Numbered from the stretch's first letter, positions 41,605 to 52,162 are shown. The stretch is DNA of 64,000 nt from Flavobacterium sp. LHD-85 (GCF_030929595.1 NZ_JAVFVR010000001.1:868001-932000); one strand, 5' to 3'. The notes: generated from the letters alone by a model not told the origin. Numbers and translations: made by a program.

Positions 41605-44076
41605 TTATCTAAAAAATACCCTCTTAACACGCTGCGAAATACTCGTCATTATCTCATACGGAATTGTTTTTAAGGCTACAGCCATCTCTATCACAGTCGG
41701 GCTTTCGCCAAAAATAATTACCGAATCGCCTTCTTTGCAATCGATATGGCTTACATTAACCATCAGCATATCCATGCAGACACTGCCAACGATTTTTGCC
41801 TTTTGGTTTTTGATTGTTACATATCCTACTTCATTTCCCCATAATCTCGAAATTCCGTCTGCGTAACCAATCGGGATTGTGGCAATTTTGGTTTCTCTAT
41901 CGGCCATAAAACGTCGTCCGTAACCTACGCTGTCACCTGACGGAATGGTTCTTATTTGAGAAATTATGGATTTCAGAGTTCCGACATTTTCTAAATATTT
42001 TTGCTCAGCCGGATCGTTTGAAACGCCATACAAACCAATTCCTAATCGCACCATACTATATTGAGCATCGGGAAAATTACTGATTCCTGAAGTATTCAAA
42101 GTATGCCTGATCGGGTTAATATTTAATTCTGACATTAATTTTGAAGACAGTTTTTCAAACAATGCAATCTGCTGTCTAACAAAATCAAAATGCTTAGGAT
42201 CGTCACTTGTTGCTAAATGCGATAAAATACTTTGAACACGAACTGTTGAATTTCCTTTTAAAGTCGAAATCAGTTCATCGATAGTATTGTTTTCAAAACC
42301 CAAACGATGCATTCCCGTATCCATTTTAATATGAATTGGATAATCTTTTAAGTTCTTCTCGCGAGCAATTTTCAAAAAGGCATTTAGCCCTTTTAAGCTA
42401 TAAATTTCAGGCTCTAATTGATACTGAATCATAGATGGAAAACTTGTCGATTCTGGATTCAGAACCATAATTGGAACTTTTATTCCGCCATTTTTCAGCG
42501 ATATTCCTTCATCGGCGAAAGCCACTCCCAAATAATCTACTTTATGATGTTCTAAAAGTTTTGCAATTTCTAAACCTCCATTTCCGTAACCAAATGCTTT
42601 TACCATTACCATCATTTTGACATTTGGTGCCAATTTTGATTTATAGTAATTAAAATTATGACTTATAGCATCGAGATTAATTTCGAGAATTGTTTCATGC
42701 GTTTTTTCTTCAAGAAGCGAAACAATTTCTTCAAACTGAAAAGATCTTGCTCCTTTTATTAAAATGATTTCGTTATTGAAATTCAGATTGTCTATTACAG
42801 TAATAAAATCGGCTGTATTCTGAAACATTGTGCTATTTGGAAATTTCGATGCAAAAGAAGAAATTGTTGGGCCAATGCCAATTACACGATTTATTTTATT
42901 GTCTGAAATTAGCTGGGCAACTTTAGAATACAATTCTTCATTTGTGAAGCCGCTTTGGAAAATATCTGACAAGATAACCGTTTTAGAAGCGCCTTTTTTC
43001 TTTTGGCTTTCTAAGAAATCTAAAGCAATTTTAAGTGATTGAAAATCGGAACTATAACTGTCATCAATAATACTGCAATTGTTGATTCCGTTTTTCACTT
43101 CTAAACGCATTCGAACAGGATAAAGCATTTGAATACGGCTTTGAATTGTTTCCTGATCATATTCAAAATGCAATAAAACCAATAAGCAAGAAATAGCATT
43201 TTCTATAGAAGCCGAATCATTAAACGGAATTTCTAAATTAAAAGTTTCTTTTTTGTATTGATATTGAATAAAGGTGTGATCGTTTTTATATTCTCTTTTT
43301 TCAATAAAAACATCTGCATGTTTATCGGTAAAACTCCATGAAAAAAGTTTTCGCGGATGAATCATATATTCAGCAGCAAACTGAGTCAGACATGATTCTA
43401 CAACTTCTGTTTTTTGATAGATTATAACTGGACAATCTTTAAACAAAAGTAATTTTTCGTCAATCTTCTGCACTAGGTTTAAAAATCCTTCATCGTGAGC
43501 ACTTCCAATATTGGTGAGCACACCTATTGTAGGTTTAATTATATTCTCGAGATGAATCATTTCGTTAACGGTCGAAATTCCAGCTTCAAAAATTCCTAAA
43601 TTATGCTTTTCATTAATTCCAATTACCGAAAGCGGAACTCCAACTTGAGAATTATAGCTTTTAGGACTTCTAATAATATTATAATCAGGACTCAATAAAA
43701 AATTAAGCCATTCTTTTACAATCGTTTTGCCATTGCTTCCTGTTAGTCCAATAACTGGAAAATGAAAAAGATTTCTATAATATGCCGCAAACTCCTGAAG
43801 CGCCTGAAGTGTATTTTTGACTACCAAAAAGTTAGCTTTATCTGCACAGCCTTCTGGAATATATTGGACAACAAAATTCTGGACTCCGTTTTCTATTAGA
43901 TCCGGAATAAATAAATGAGCATCATTGTTAACACCCGCCAGAGCAAAAAATAATGTCTGCGATCCGTTTTGAAGAGAACGGCTGTCAATGGAGATATGAT
44001 CGATTAAAACATCAGTATTTGAGCCAATCCATTTGGCGTTGAGAACTGAAACCAGGCTTTTTAAATTTAGGCTCAT
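41605..44076 (-). CDS. MurF-alanine racemase fusion protein
   Basis: An 823-residue fusion that joins two steps of peptidoglycan synthesis: the MurF half (about 1-455) adds D-Ala-D-Ala to the UDP-MurNAc-tripeptide, and the PLP racemase half (about 460-823) makes D-Ala. MurF shows the P-loop GLTGSNGKT (110-118). The racemase has the PLP lysine K493 (MVKAFGYGNG), HTLNTSGISNFPD and SVGYGRRF. The fusion is known in Bacteroidota. Both catalytic sites look intact. Repeats upstream separate it from the next gene. Confidence 0.92.
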   Translation of the reverse strand: MSLNLKSLVSVLNAKWIGSNTDVLIDHISIDSRSLQNGSQTLFFALAGVNNDAHLFIPDLIENGVQNFVVQYIPEGCADKANFLVVKNTLQALQEFAAYYRNLFHFPVIGLTGSNGKTIVKEWLNFLLSPDYNIIRSPKSYNSQVGVPLSVIGINEKHNLGIFEAGISTVNEMIHLENIIKPTIGVLTNIGSAHDEGFLNLVQKIDEKLLLFKDCPVIIYQKTEVVESCLTQFAAEYMIHPRKLFSWSFTDKHADVFIEKREYKNDHTFIQYQYKKETFNLEIPFNDSASIENAISCLLVLLHFEYDQETIQSRIQMLYPVRMRLEVKNGINNCSIIDDSYSSDFQSLKIALDFLESQKKKGASKTVILSDIFQSGFTNEELYSKVAQLISDNKINRVIGIGPTISSFASKFPNSTMFQNTADFITVIDNLNFNNEIILIKGARSFQFEEIVSLLEEKTHETILEINLDAISHNFNYYKSKLAPNVKMMVMVKAFGYGNGGLEIAKLLEHHKVDYLGVAFADEGISLKNGGIKVPIMVLNPESTSFPSMIQYQLEPEIYSLKGLNAFLKIAREKNLKDYPIHIKMDTGMHRLGFENNTIDELISTLKGNSTVRVQSILSHLATSDDPKHFDFVRQQIALFEKLSSKLMSELNINPIRHTLNTSGISNFPDAQYSMVRLGIGLYGVSNDPAEQKYLENVGTLKSIISQIRTIPSGDSVGYGRRFMADRETKIATIPIGYADGISRLWGNEVGYVTIKNQKAKIVGSVCMDMLMVNVSHIDCKEGDSVIIFGESPTVIEMAVALKTIPYEIMTSISQRVKRVFFR

Positions 44077-44110
44077 TTAGAATTTTCTTTTTTTCAAATT
44101 TAAAAAAAGG

Positions 44111-44337
44111 TTTGCCACGAAATTCCCAAATTTTTACAAATTAATTTCACGCAGATTTAAAAAGATTTAAGCAGATATGCACAGATTTTTTTAATAATTA
44201 AATTGGCTCAGATCTGCCTAAATCTGCAGAATCTGCGTGAAAAAATTTTAACCACATAATAAAGGATAATCCCAGATTATAAACCTGAAATCTTTGGCAA
44301 AAAAAATAATTCGTGTGAATTCGTGTAATTCGTGGCA
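44111..44337. repeat. large intergenic repeat with nested inverted arms
   Basis: TTTGCCACGAAATT on the left and AATTCGTGGCA on the right are inverted. Inside, TTTCACGCAGATTT (about 44146) and AATCTGCGTGAAA (about 44229) form a second inverted pair around CTGCCTAAATCTGC-like sequence. No gene is present. Confidence 0.75.
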
Positions 44338-44353
44338 GAAAACATTTATTGAT

Positions 44354-44361
44354 TATATTTG
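44354..44361 (+). promoter_or_regulatory. -7 box of the PAP2-like membrane protein gene
   Basis: TATATTTG is an exact -7 match. It lies inside the longer open frame, so translation must begin downstream, at TTG 44388. The GTGGCA of the adjacent repeat end is near -33. Confidence 0.45.
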
Positions 44362-44387
44362 TTTTTACACTACAAATTTTCCATGTT

Positions 44388-44993
44388 TTGAAAAAAGTAC
44401 TTCCAATATTCTCCTATATATTACATCCGATTTTTATATCACTGTACGCAACTTTGTTTTACTTATTTTACAAAGACGATGTTTTCAGCACAAATGAAAA
44501 GTATTTTGTTCTAATTCAGATTTTAGTAATTAACATCGTCGTTCCTATTTTATTTTATTTACTTCTAAAATCAACAGGACATGTAAAATCGATAATGCTG
44601 AGCCAGACTTCAGAACGAACAATTCCGCTAATTCTGCAATGCTTTTTGTATATTTTATTAGTAAAAAGAAGTATTGTAATTACCCGTTATCCTGAACTTC
44701 ATTTCTTTTTCCTTGCTGCTTTATTTAGTACTATTTTGGCATTAGTTTGTGTGCTTTTCAAAACAAAGGCAAGTCTTCACATGGTTGCTGTTTCGGGTTT
44801 AACGATTTTTGTTATCGGATTAAACATTCATCTTCAGCTCCATAATCCGTATTGGCCGGCTTTACTTATTTTACTGTCAGGAATTGTGGCTTCATCCCGT
44901 TTAGAAATGAATGCGCATACTTCTAGAGAAATATTAATTGGATTGTTTATTGGAATAATGCCTCAGCTTTTGTTTTTATACTTGTGGCTATAA
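44388..44993 (+). CDS. PAP2-related integral membrane protein
   Basis: A 201-residue inner-membrane protein with six or so helices. The last part (LHMVAVSGLTIF, then SGIVASSRLEMNAHTSREILIGLFIGIMPQ) echoes PAP2 phosphatase motifs (an SR and a His near the final helix), but the first phosphate motif is missing, so catalysis is doubtful. The open frame reaches 44349, inside the promoter; TTG at 44388 (M-KKVLPIFSYILHP) is the better start. It overlaps the convergent barrel gene by 6 bases. Confidence 0.6.
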   Translation: MKKVLPIFSYILHPIFISLYATLFYLFYKDDVFSTNEKYFVLIQILVINIVVPILFYLLLKSTGHVKSIMLSQTSERTIPLILQCFLYILLVKRSIVITRYPELHFFFLAALFSTILALVCVLFKTKASLHMVAVSGLTIFVIGLNIHLQLHNPYWPALLILLSGIVASSRLEMNAHTSREILIGLFIGIMPQLLFLYLWL

Positions 44994-45692
44994 AATATAA
45001 AAGATCAATCCCGCATTTAAGGTTTTCATATTGATCTTTTCACCATCCAAAGTTGTTGCTGACTTAAACAACGGACTTAGTCCATAATAAATATAAACAT
45101 TCCAGGTGTTATATCCAGCAGCTAGATAGGGACCGTACTGAAATTTATTAATATCAACATTGTTCTTGATTTTATATGTTGTTTCGCCATCATCAAGAGT
45201 TGAAGCATTTGAAAAAACATAACTTAATTTTACTCCGCCATAAATACGCCAGAATTTAGTGCTTTCGTAAGTCGAATTACGCCATCTGAATTCGATTGGA
45301 AGATCTACCGAATATTGTCTGTAACGGTTGGAAACAAATTGCCCGTAATCGTTTACTCCATATATTGTTTTTCCTGATCCGTCCTCAGAAATAGTAAGAT
45401 TCTGATAATAATTTTGATAGCTTAAACCTAAACCCGCAGCGATAGCAACAGTTCTCGATTTATTAATGGGCATATCGCGCAAAAAACCACCTGAAAGTCC
45501 TAGAGAAAACTTATTCTGTTTAAAATCGATTGGAATATCGGTAAACAGATTATAGGTAACCGAAAAATAAAACTGATCTTCTCGATACAAAGAATCAATC
45601 TTTATAACTGGTTTTATCTCAGGTTTAACGTCTTCTTGCGCAAAAGAGTTAAAAAAAGTGAGTAAAAATAAGCAGCTAAAAATAATTCGCAT
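44988..45692 (-). CDS. outer-membrane beta-barrel protein (PorT-like fold)
   Basis: A 234-residue protein with signal peptide to about residue 19 (FNSFAQ). The mature part is an amphipathic strand series (FYFSVTYNLFTDIPIDFKQ, FSLGLSGGFLRDMPIN, YSVDLPIEFRWRN, FQYGPYLAAGYNTWNVYIYYG) ending LNAGLIFYIL, as in the porin-like barrel family that includes PorT. It does not show the specific PorT/SprT sequence of the type IX system as I recall it, so that role is not claimed. Confidence 0.75.
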   Translation of the reverse strand: MRIIFSCLFLLTFFNSFAQEDVKPEIKPVIKIDSLYREDQFYFSVTYNLFTDIPIDFKQNKFSLGLSGGFLRDMPINKSRTVAIAAGLGLSYQNYYQNLTISEDGSGKTIYGVNDYGQFVSNRYRQYSVDLPIEFRWRNSTYESTKFWRIYGGVKLSYVFSNASTLDDGETTYKIKNNVDINKFQYGPYLAAGYNTWNVYIYYGLSPLFKSATTLDGEKINMKTLNAGLIFYIL

Positions 45693-45903
45693 ATCGTGGT
45701 TCGGTTTTTAAAGAGATAATTACAAATAAACGCTTTTTGAATCACATTTATTTCACATACAAATATAATATAATGCGCTCTGCGGTAAAGATGCGAAGTA
45801 AAAATATTCTCATTTTGACTGCAAATAAAATTAATTGCTGCATTATTTTCAATAAATCAGCTTGCTGAAATAAAAAATTAATCAATTTTGTTTTTATCTT
45901 TTA

Positions 45904-45911
45904 TACCTTTG
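45904..45911 (+). promoter_or_regulatory. -7 box of the second CxxC gene
   Basis: TACCTTTG matches the consensus, and the start would fall at about the ATG (45918), implying a leaderless message. A TTG at the usual -33 distance is missing. Confidence 0.4.
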
Positions 45912-45917
45912 CAGAGC

Positions 45918-46271
45918 ATGAAGAAAAAGCAGCTCATATTAAGTTTATCTTTTGCTGTAACAATATTGTTCTCGATATTGTTTCAGTCGATACACAGTTA
46001 TGAGCATATTGTAAAACAGCTTTCAGAAAAACAGTGCCATCATAATTATAATGATCCTAGTGGCGAAATCACGCACCAGCACCATGATTATGACGTTTGT
46101 TTTGTTTGCCATTTTGCTTTTGAATCTTTTGTTCTTCCTCAAAATTTCTCTTTTGAATTTCATTCATTTGATAGAGAAACACCTTATTTCTTCCCATTTT
46201 CAGAGAAGATTTTTTCTATTTCAAACCCTTCGTATTTCTTGCGAGGGCCGCCTGCAGCTATAGTTTCTTAA
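45918..46271 (+). CDS. small membrane-anchored His/CxxC protein (paralogue of 8166 gene)
   Basis: A 117-residue protein. ATG at 45918 (MKKKQLILSLSFAV) is preferred over a start 30 bases upstream that would overlap the promoter. A hydrophobic segment (about 5-22) is followed by SIHSYEHI, a His cluster (QCHHNY, THQHHDYD), CFVCHF (a CxxC pair) and a final LRGPPAA. The order HSYEH, CxxC, LRxPP matches the protein at 8166, and both genes precede TonB receptors. The His count is higher here. A metal role is inferred. Confidence 0.6.
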   Translation: MKKKQLILSLSFAVTILFSILFQSIHSYEHIVKQLSEKQCHHNYNDPSGEITHQHHDYDVCFVCHFAFESFVLPQNFSFEFHSFDRETPYFFPFSEKIFSISNPSYFLRGPPAAIVS

Positions 46272-46433
46272 GTTTCGATTATTCGAAAAAACATCACATT
46301 TCTTTTAATTTAAAATTCAAAAAACATTGAGTTTCCTAATCCTATTTTATCAATCAGGATCAGAATGCTTTATTGTACGTTTTTGATTTTCATTCGAAGA
46401 AAAAATTCCATTTAACTATAGCATCATTTTCAA

Positions 46434-48641
46434 ATGAAAAAATTTATAATTGCCCTTATTTTAGGGTTTTCGGGCATGCTTTCTGCTCAAAATTCGGTTT
46501 CAGGAACCGTAACCGATAATCAAAATAATCCTTTGCCAGGAGTTTCTGTTTACGCTCCAGAATTACATAAAGGAACAACTACAGACGCAAACGGAAAATA
46601 CGAATTGAATAATCTTCCAAATGGAAGCCTCCGCATTGCTTTTACTTATGTTGGATATGCCAATCAAAACAAAACAATTGCAAAATTACTGAAGCAAAAC
46701 ACTTTAGATATTACTCTTGAAGAATCAATTTTAGAAATGGATGAAGTTGTGGTTTCTACTCCGTTCAATAAATTACAATCGCAAAACGTAATGAAAATTG
46801 AGCACGAAAGCATTAAAACTTTACAGCAAAAAGGAACTTCAACTCTGATTGAAGGTTTGGCAACAATTCCTGGAGTTTCTCAGATTTCAACAGGAACATC
46901 TATCGGAAAGCCCGTAATTCGTGGATTAAGCGGTAATCGTGTTTTGGTTTATTCTCAAGGTGTTCGTATCGAAAATCAGCAATTTGGAGATGAGCATGGT
47001 TTAGGTTTAAACGATGCAGGAATTGAAAGTGTTGAAGTGATCAAAGGTCCTGCTTCTTTATTATATGGCTCTGATGCTTTGGGAGGTGTTTTATATTTCA
47101 ATCCTGAAAAATTTGCTGATGCTGGCGATTTTAAAGCCAATTTCAGCCAAAAATATTTTACGAATACTCAAGGGAGCAATTCTTCTATCGGATTAAAAAC
47201 TTCTACTGACAACTGGAAATTCTTAGCGCGAGGAAGCTACAATACGCATTCTGATTACAAAATTGCTGACGGAGACCGTGTAACAAATTCTCGCTATAAC
47301 GAAACTGATTTTAAAACTGGAATCGGTTACAGCAATTCAACTTTTTCAAGTGTTTTACGATACAACTACAACAAACTGGATATTGGAATTCCAGAAGATG
47401 GAATTGCAGAACAATCTTCGAGCAAAGACACTCAATTTCCTAGACAAGGAATCTTCAACCACTTATTGAGTTTAAACAATGTTATCTTTTTTGAAAACTC
47501 TAAACTTGATGTTGATTTAGGATACATTGCCAATGACAGAAGCGAATTTGAAGACAGCAACGAAGCGTCTTTACACATGAAATTGAACACTTTCAATTAT
47601 AATGCTAAATATCATTTTCCTAAATTCGGAAAAATTGAAACTATTTTAGGCGTTCAAGGAATGCATCAGACCAATAAAAATTCTGGAGAAGAATATTTAA
47701 TTCCAGATGCTACAACGAACGATTTTGGTGTTTTTGGAACTGCAAATTACGAATGGAACAATAGCGTTATTCAAGCCGGATTGCGTTTTGACAACAGAAA
47801 TATTACTTCAATCGCACACGGAACTGAAGGCGAAGAAGGATATTTTTTGCCACTTGATAGATCTTTTGACAGTTTTAATGCCTCTTTAGGATACAAAACA
47901 AAATTAGCGGAACCATTAACGCTTCGTTTAAATGTTGCTACAGGATTTAGAGCGCCAAACTTAGCAGAATTAACTTCAAACGGTGTTCATGAAGGAACAA
48001 ATAGATACGAAATTGGAAATGCAAATCTGAAAACAGAGCAAAACGTTCAGACCGATTTAAACTTAGAATACAAAAACTCACACTTTGAGTTTTTCGTAAA
48101 CGGATTCTATAATCATGTAAACAACTATATCTACACTTCGCCAACAGGAGAAGTTCTAGACGATAATGATGTTTTTGCTTATGTTCAAGATAATGCCCAA
48201 TTATACGGAGGTGAAGTTGGTTTGCACTTTCACCCGCATCCATTAGATTGGCTGCATTTTGAAACTAGTTTTGAAACGGTTACAGGCAAAAAAGAAAACA
48301 AAGATTATTTGCCTTTGATTCCTGCAAATAATTGGAATAATACACTTAGAACTGAATTTAATATCAAAAACTGGCTAAGCGAAGGTTTTGCTTCGCTAAA
48401 TGTTTCTTCAACCTTCAGCCAAGACAATGTAAGCGGTTTCGAAACAGCTTCTAAAGGTTACACTTTGGTAAATTTAGGTTTTGGAGGAACAGTTAAATTA
48501 GGAAAAACAGCTTTCGACATTAACTTAAACGGAAACAATCTATTTGACAAAAAATATATTGCACACCTTTCTAGATTAAAAACAGACGGTATTCCGAATA
48601 TTGGAAGAAATATCGTTTTGGGCGTTAATTTTAATCTGTAA
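46434..48641 (+). CDS. TonB-dependent receptor with carboxypeptidase-like N-domain
   Basis: A 735-residue outer-membrane receptor. Signal peptide to about residue 19 (LSAQN). A carboxypeptidase-regulatory-like domain (SVSGTVTDNQNNPLPGVSVY, about 21-95) comes first, then TonB box-like MDEVVVST, then the plug (IPGVSQISTGTSIGKPVIRG, VEVIKGPASLLYGSDALGG) and the barrel. It is a paralogue of the receptor at 9911, sharing the QQxGxxHGL motif, and is preceded by the same small CxxC protein type. Copper or zinc uptake is inferred. Confidence 0.88.
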   Translation: MKKFIIALILGFSGMLSAQNSVSGTVTDNQNNPLPGVSVYAPELHKGTTTDANGKYELNNLPNGSLRIAFTYVGYANQNKTIAKLLKQNTLDITLEESILEMDEVVVSTPFNKLQSQNVMKIEHESIKTLQQKGTSTLIEGLATIPGVSQISTGTSIGKPVIRGLSGNRVLVYSQGVRIENQQFGDEHGLGLNDAGIESVEVIKGPASLLYGSDALGGVLYFNPEKFADAGDFKANFSQKYFTNTQGSNSSIGLKTSTDNWKFLARGSYNTHSDYKIADGDRVTNSRYNETDFKTGIGYSNSTFSSVLRYNYNKLDIGIPEDGIAEQSSSKDTQFPRQGIFNHLLSLNNVIFFENSKLDVDLGYIANDRSEFEDSNEASLHMKLNTFNYNAKYHFPKFGKIETILGVQGMHQTNKNSGEEYLIPDATTNDFGVFGTANYEWNNSVIQAGLRFDNRNITSIAHGTEGEEGYFLPLDRSFDSFNASLGYKTKLAEPLTLRLNVATGFRAPNLAELTSNGVHEGTNRYEIGNANLKTEQNVQTDLNLEYKNSHFEFFVNGFYNHVNNYIYTSPTGEVLDDNDVFAYVQDNAQLYGGEVGLHFHPHPLDWLHFETSFETVTGKKENKDYLPLIPANNWNNTLRTEFNIKNWLSEGFASLNVSSTFSQDNVSGFETASKGYTLVNLGFGGTVKLGKTAFDINLNGNNLFDKKYIAHLSRLKTDGIPNIGRNIVLGVNFNL

Positions 48642-48648
48642 CAATTTC

Positions 48649-48717
48649 AAACCATATAAGTCATATATGTAAAATTAAGCAAAACGTTTAAATGAACTCA
48701 CATCACTTATATGGTTT
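48649..48717. repeat. MITE-like element, family B, copy 3 (short)
   Basis: AACCATATAAGTCATATATG at the left and CATCACTTATATGGTTT at the right are inverted, the family-B ends. The interior is only about 30 bp, the shortest of the three copies. Confidence 0.75.
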
Positions 48718-48751
48718 AATTTTTCATTTCAATTTTCACAACAAAAAGTGC

Positions 48752-48759
48752 TATTTTTG
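48752..48759 (+). promoter_or_regulatory. -7 box of the prolyl oligopeptidase gene
   Basis: TATTTTTG is an exact -7 match about 22 bases before the ATG. A good -33 TTG is not seen. Confidence 0.45.
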
Positions 48760-48781
48760 TTACAACAGATAAAAACTAACT

Positions 48782-50890
48782 ATGAAAAAAACATTTTTAT
48801 TAATGGCAATTACAACCGCAGGGGTTTCCTTTGGACAAGGCAAAATGCAATACCCAGAAACTAAAAAAGGAGAAACTGTTGATGTTTATTTCGACACCAA
48901 AGTAAGTGATCCGTATCGTTGGTTAGAGGATGACAAATCTGCCGAAACGGGTGCTTGGGTAAAAGCTGAAAACGACGTTACCTATGATTATTTAAATAAA
49001 ATTCCTTTTCGTAACGAGCTTAAAAAACGAATGGAAACACTTTGGAATTACGAAAAAATCGGAGCTCCATTCAAAGAAGGAAAATTCACTTATTATTCAA
49101 AAAATAACGGCCTTCAAAATCAATCTGTAGTTTATAGAAAAGATGAAAACGGAAAGGAAGAAGTTTTCTTAGATCCGAATACTTTTTCTAAAGACGGAAC
49201 AACTTCGCTTGGAGGTTTAAATTTTTCTAAAGACGGAAACAAAGCGGCTTACTCAATTTCTGAAGGAGGAAGCGATTGGAGAAAAGTAATTATCATTGAT
49301 GCGCTTTCTAAAAAAGTTTTAGAAGACACTTTGGTTGATATAAAATTCAGTGGAATTTCTTGGCTTGGAAATGAAGGTTTCTACTACTCTAGCTATGACA
49401 AACCTAAAGGAAGTGAATTATCTGCCAAAACAGATCAGCACAAATTGTATTTCCATAAACTGGGAAGTCCTCAAAAAGAAGATAAAGTAATTTTTGGCGC
49501 CGATCAAAAAAGAAGATATGTAGGAGGATATGTTACTGAAGACAATCGTTATCTGGTAATTACAGCAGCTAATTCGACTTACGGAAATGAATTGTATATT
49601 AAAGATCTAACCAAGCCAAACAGTCCAATTGTTACCATCTTAGACAACTTTAACAGCGACAGTGGAATTATTGAAAATGAAGGCAGCAAACTGTTTATAG
49701 AAACCGATCTTAATGCTCCAAACAAACGTGTTGTAACGGTTGATGCGACAAATCCGAAACCGGAGAATTGGAAAGATTTTATTAAAGAAACCAAAGATAT
49801 ATTATCGCCTTCAACTGGTGCAGGATATTTCTTTGCCAATTATAGTAAAGATGCTGTTTCGTTTGTACAGCAATACGATTACAGCGGAAAACTGGTTCGC
49901 GAAATCAAACTTCCTGCTGTTGGAACTGCGGGCGGATTTAGCGGCAAAAAAGAAGATAAAATTTTATACTACAGCTTTACCAATTACACAACTCCAGGAA
50001 GCATTTATTCTTTGGAGCCAAAATCTGGTAAATCTGAAGTTTATCAAAAACCAAAAGTAGATTTCAAAAGCGAAGATTACGAGTCTAAACAAGTTTTCTA
50101 TACTTCTAAAGACGGCACAAAAGTTCCGATGATTATTACGTATAAAAAAGGAACAAAACTGGATGGTAAAAACCCAACAATCCTTTACGGATATGGCGGA
50201 TTCAATGTTAGCTTAACTCCAAGTTTCAGCATTGCTAATGCAGTTTGGATGGAAAACGGAGGCGTATACGCAGTTGCCAATTTAAGAGGTGGCGGTGAAT
50301 ACGGAAAAAAATGGCATGATGCGGGAACAAAACTTCAAAAGCAAAATGTATTTGATGATTTTATCGCTGCAGCAGAATATTTAATTGCTCAAAAATATAC
50401 TTCATCTGATTATTTAGCTATTCGCGGAGGATCTAACGGAGGTTTATTAGTTGGCGCAACGATGACTCAACGTCCCGATTTAATGAAAGTGGCTTTACCA
50501 GCTGTTGGAGTTATGGATATGCTTCGTTACAACGCATTTACAGCAGGTGCAGGATGGGCTTTTGATTATGGAACTGCTCAAGACAGCAAAGAAATGTTCG
50601 AATACTTAAAAGGATATTCTCCAGTTCACAACGTAAAACAAGGAACTCATTATCCTGCAACTATGGTAACTACTGGAGATCATGACGATCGTGTAGTTCC
50701 TGCACACAGTTTTAAGTTCGCATCTGAATTACAGGAAAAACAAACAGGAGAAAATCCAGTTTTAATTAGAATTGATGTTAAAGCAGGACATGGTGCAGGA
50801 AAATCTGTTGCCGCTACGATTCAAGAGAACGTGGACATCCAAGCTTTTACACTTTATAATATGGGTTTTAAAGCTCTGCCTTCGAAGTAA
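48782..50890 (+). CDS. prolyl oligopeptidase (S9A family)
   Basis: A 702-residue serine peptidase that cuts after Pro in short peptides. A signal peptide (to about residue 18, VSFGQG) suggests periplasmic location. [30 protein letters not shown] is the family start, a propeller fills the first half, and the catalytic triad is S551 (RGGSNGGLL), D635/D636 (HDDRVVPAH) and H670 (AGHGAGKS). All are intact. It follows the metal receptor by 140 bases with its own promoter. Confidence 0.94.
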   Translation: MKKTFLLMAITTAGVSFGQGKMQYPETKKGETVDVYFDTKVSDPYRWLEDDKSAETGAWVKAENDVTYDYLNKIPFRNELKKRMETLWNYEKIGAPFKEGKFTYYSKNNGLQNQSVVYRKDENGKEEVFLDPNTFSKDGTTSLGGLNFSKDGNKAAYSISEGGSDWRKVIIIDALSKKVLEDTLVDIKFSGISWLGNEGFYYSSYDKPKGSELSAKTDQHKLYFHKLGSPQKEDKVIFGADQKRRYVGGYVTEDNRYLVITAANSTYGNELYIKDLTKPNSPIVTILDNFNSDSGIIENEGSKLFIETDLNAPNKRVVTVDATNPKPENWKDFIKETKDILSPSTGAGYFFANYSKDAVSFVQQYDYSGKLVREIKLPAVGTAGGFSGKKEDKILYYSFTNYTTPGSIYSLEPKSGKSEVYQKPKVDFKSEDYESKQVFYTSKDGTKVPMIITYKKGTKLDGKNPTILYGYGGFNVSLTPSFSIANAVWMENGGVYAVANLRGGGEYGKKWHDAGTKLQKQNVFDDFIAAAEYLIAQKYTSSDYLAIRGGSNGGLLVGATMTQRPDLMKVALPAVGVMDMLRYNAFTAGAGWAFDYGTAQDSKEMFEYLKGYSPVHNVKQGTHYPATMVTTGDHDDRVVPAHSFKFASELQEKQTGENPVLIRIDVKAGHGAGKSVAATIQENVDIQAFTLYNMGFKALPSK

Positions 50891-50913
50891 GATTTTAAAC
50901 TAACTTTTTTTAA

Positions 50914-51080
50914 GCCACGAATTCACGAATTATTTTCTGAATCTCGTGGCTTTCTTTTTTTGTTTCACGCAGATTTTGCAGATTTAAGTCGATTTAATTT
51001 AAAAAAATCTGCGCGCATCTGCTCAAATCATTTAAAATCTGCGTGAAATAAATTCGTGGAAATTAGTGCAATTCGTGGCA
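50914..51080. repeat. intergenic repeat with nested inverted arms
   Basis: GCCACGAATTCACG at the left and CAATTCGTGGC at the right are inverted. Inside, TTTCACGCAGATTTTGCAGA (about 50965) and AAAATCTGCGTGAAA (about 51037) make a second pair. It is the same family as 44111-44337. Confidence 0.75.
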
Positions 51081-51116
51081 AACCTTTTTAAATTTGAGAA
51101 ACTTAAAATTTACACA

Positions 51117-52112
51117 ATGGAAATTATAAAATGGGGAATTATAGGCTGCGGGAATGTAACCGAAGTTAAAAGCGGACCCGCTTTTCAGAAAGCTCCAAAT
51201 TCGGCTTTAGTTGCAGTGATGCGAAGAGATGCGGCTCTTGCTGAAGATTACGCCAAACGTCACAACGTTCCAAAATGGTATTCGAATGCTGAAGATTTAA
51301 TAAATGATCCAGATGTTGATGCCATTTATATCGCCACTCCTCCATCTTCTCATAAAGAATATACTATTTTATGCGCTAAAGCTGGAAAACCAGTTTATGT
51401 AGAAAAACCAATGGCCTTGACGTTTGAAGAATGCAACGAAATGATCAGCGCTTGTAAAGAAAATAACGTTCCTTTGTTTGTTGCTTATTACAGAAGAGCT
51501 TTACCTCGTTTTTTAAAAATAAAAGAAATTATTGATCAAGGAAAATTAGGAACAATCAGACACGTCAATTGTGTTTTGTATCATCCTTTTGAAGCACGTT
51601 ACGATGACGAAATCAATCTTCCGTGGACTGTTTTACCGCATATTTCAGGAGGTGGAATCTTTGTTGATTTAGCTTGCCATACTTTAGATTTCCTAGATTT
51701 TGTTTTAGGCCCTATAAAATCAGTTCGTGGACATGCAACTTCTCAATTAATGGCTTATCCTGCCGAAGATGCGGTTTCAATGTCATTCTTATTTGAAAAT
51801 GGAATTCACGGATCTGGCATTTGGAATTTTGCAAGTTTTGAACGTTACGATAACACTGAAATTGTAGGTGATAAAGGTAAAATCTCGTTCTCTACTTTTG
51901 GAAATGACCCGCTACATATTCAATATGCAAATGGAGAAAAAGAAACCATTATTATAGAAAATCCGCTTCACATTCAACAACCGTTTATTGAAACTGTTAT
52001 TGCTGAATTATTAGGAAATGAAGGTGCTTCTCCATCTAAAGGAACGTCTGGTGCCAGAACCACTTGGGTTATTGATCAAGTTTTGAAAGAGTTTAGAGAG
52101 AATTCGAAATAG
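51117..52112 (+). CDS. Gfo/Idh/MocA-family oxidoreductase
   Basis: A 331-residue NAD(P)-dependent oxidoreductase. ATG at 51117 (MEIIKWGIIGCGNVTEVK) is preferred; upstream codons come from a repeat. GIIGCG (7-12) is the nucleotide loop, DAIYIATPPSSHKEY follows, and the catalytic Lys lies in VYVEKPMAL, as in the family. The C-domain has GGGIFVDLACHTLDFLDFVLG. Sugar or inositol-type substrate is usual, but none can be named. Confidence 0.88.
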   Translation: MEIIKWGIIGCGNVTEVKSGPAFQKAPNSALVAVMRRDAALAEDYAKRHNVPKWYSNAEDLINDPDVDAIYIATPPSSHKEYTILCAKAGKPVYVEKPMALTFEECNEMISACKENNVPLFVAYYRRALPRFLKIKEIIDQGKLGTIRHVNCVLYHPFEARYDDEINLPWTVLPHISGGGIFVDLACHTLDFLDFVLGPIKSVRGHATSQLMAYPAEDAVSMSFLFENGIHGSGIWNFASFERYDNTEIVGDKGKISFSTFGNDPLHIQYANGEKETIIIENPLHIQQPFIETVIAELLGNEGASPSKGTSGARTTWVIDQVLKEFRENSK

Positions 52113-52162
52113 ATGTCACTGTTTATCATTTCGAGGAATGAGAAATCACAGAAAATGCGCAT

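Noticed and set aside
44988..45692. assignment as the type IX secretion protein PorT/SprT
   Set aside because: Barrel fold fits the wider family, but the specific PorT sequence features recalled from Flavobacterium are not visible and no T9SS genes are near.
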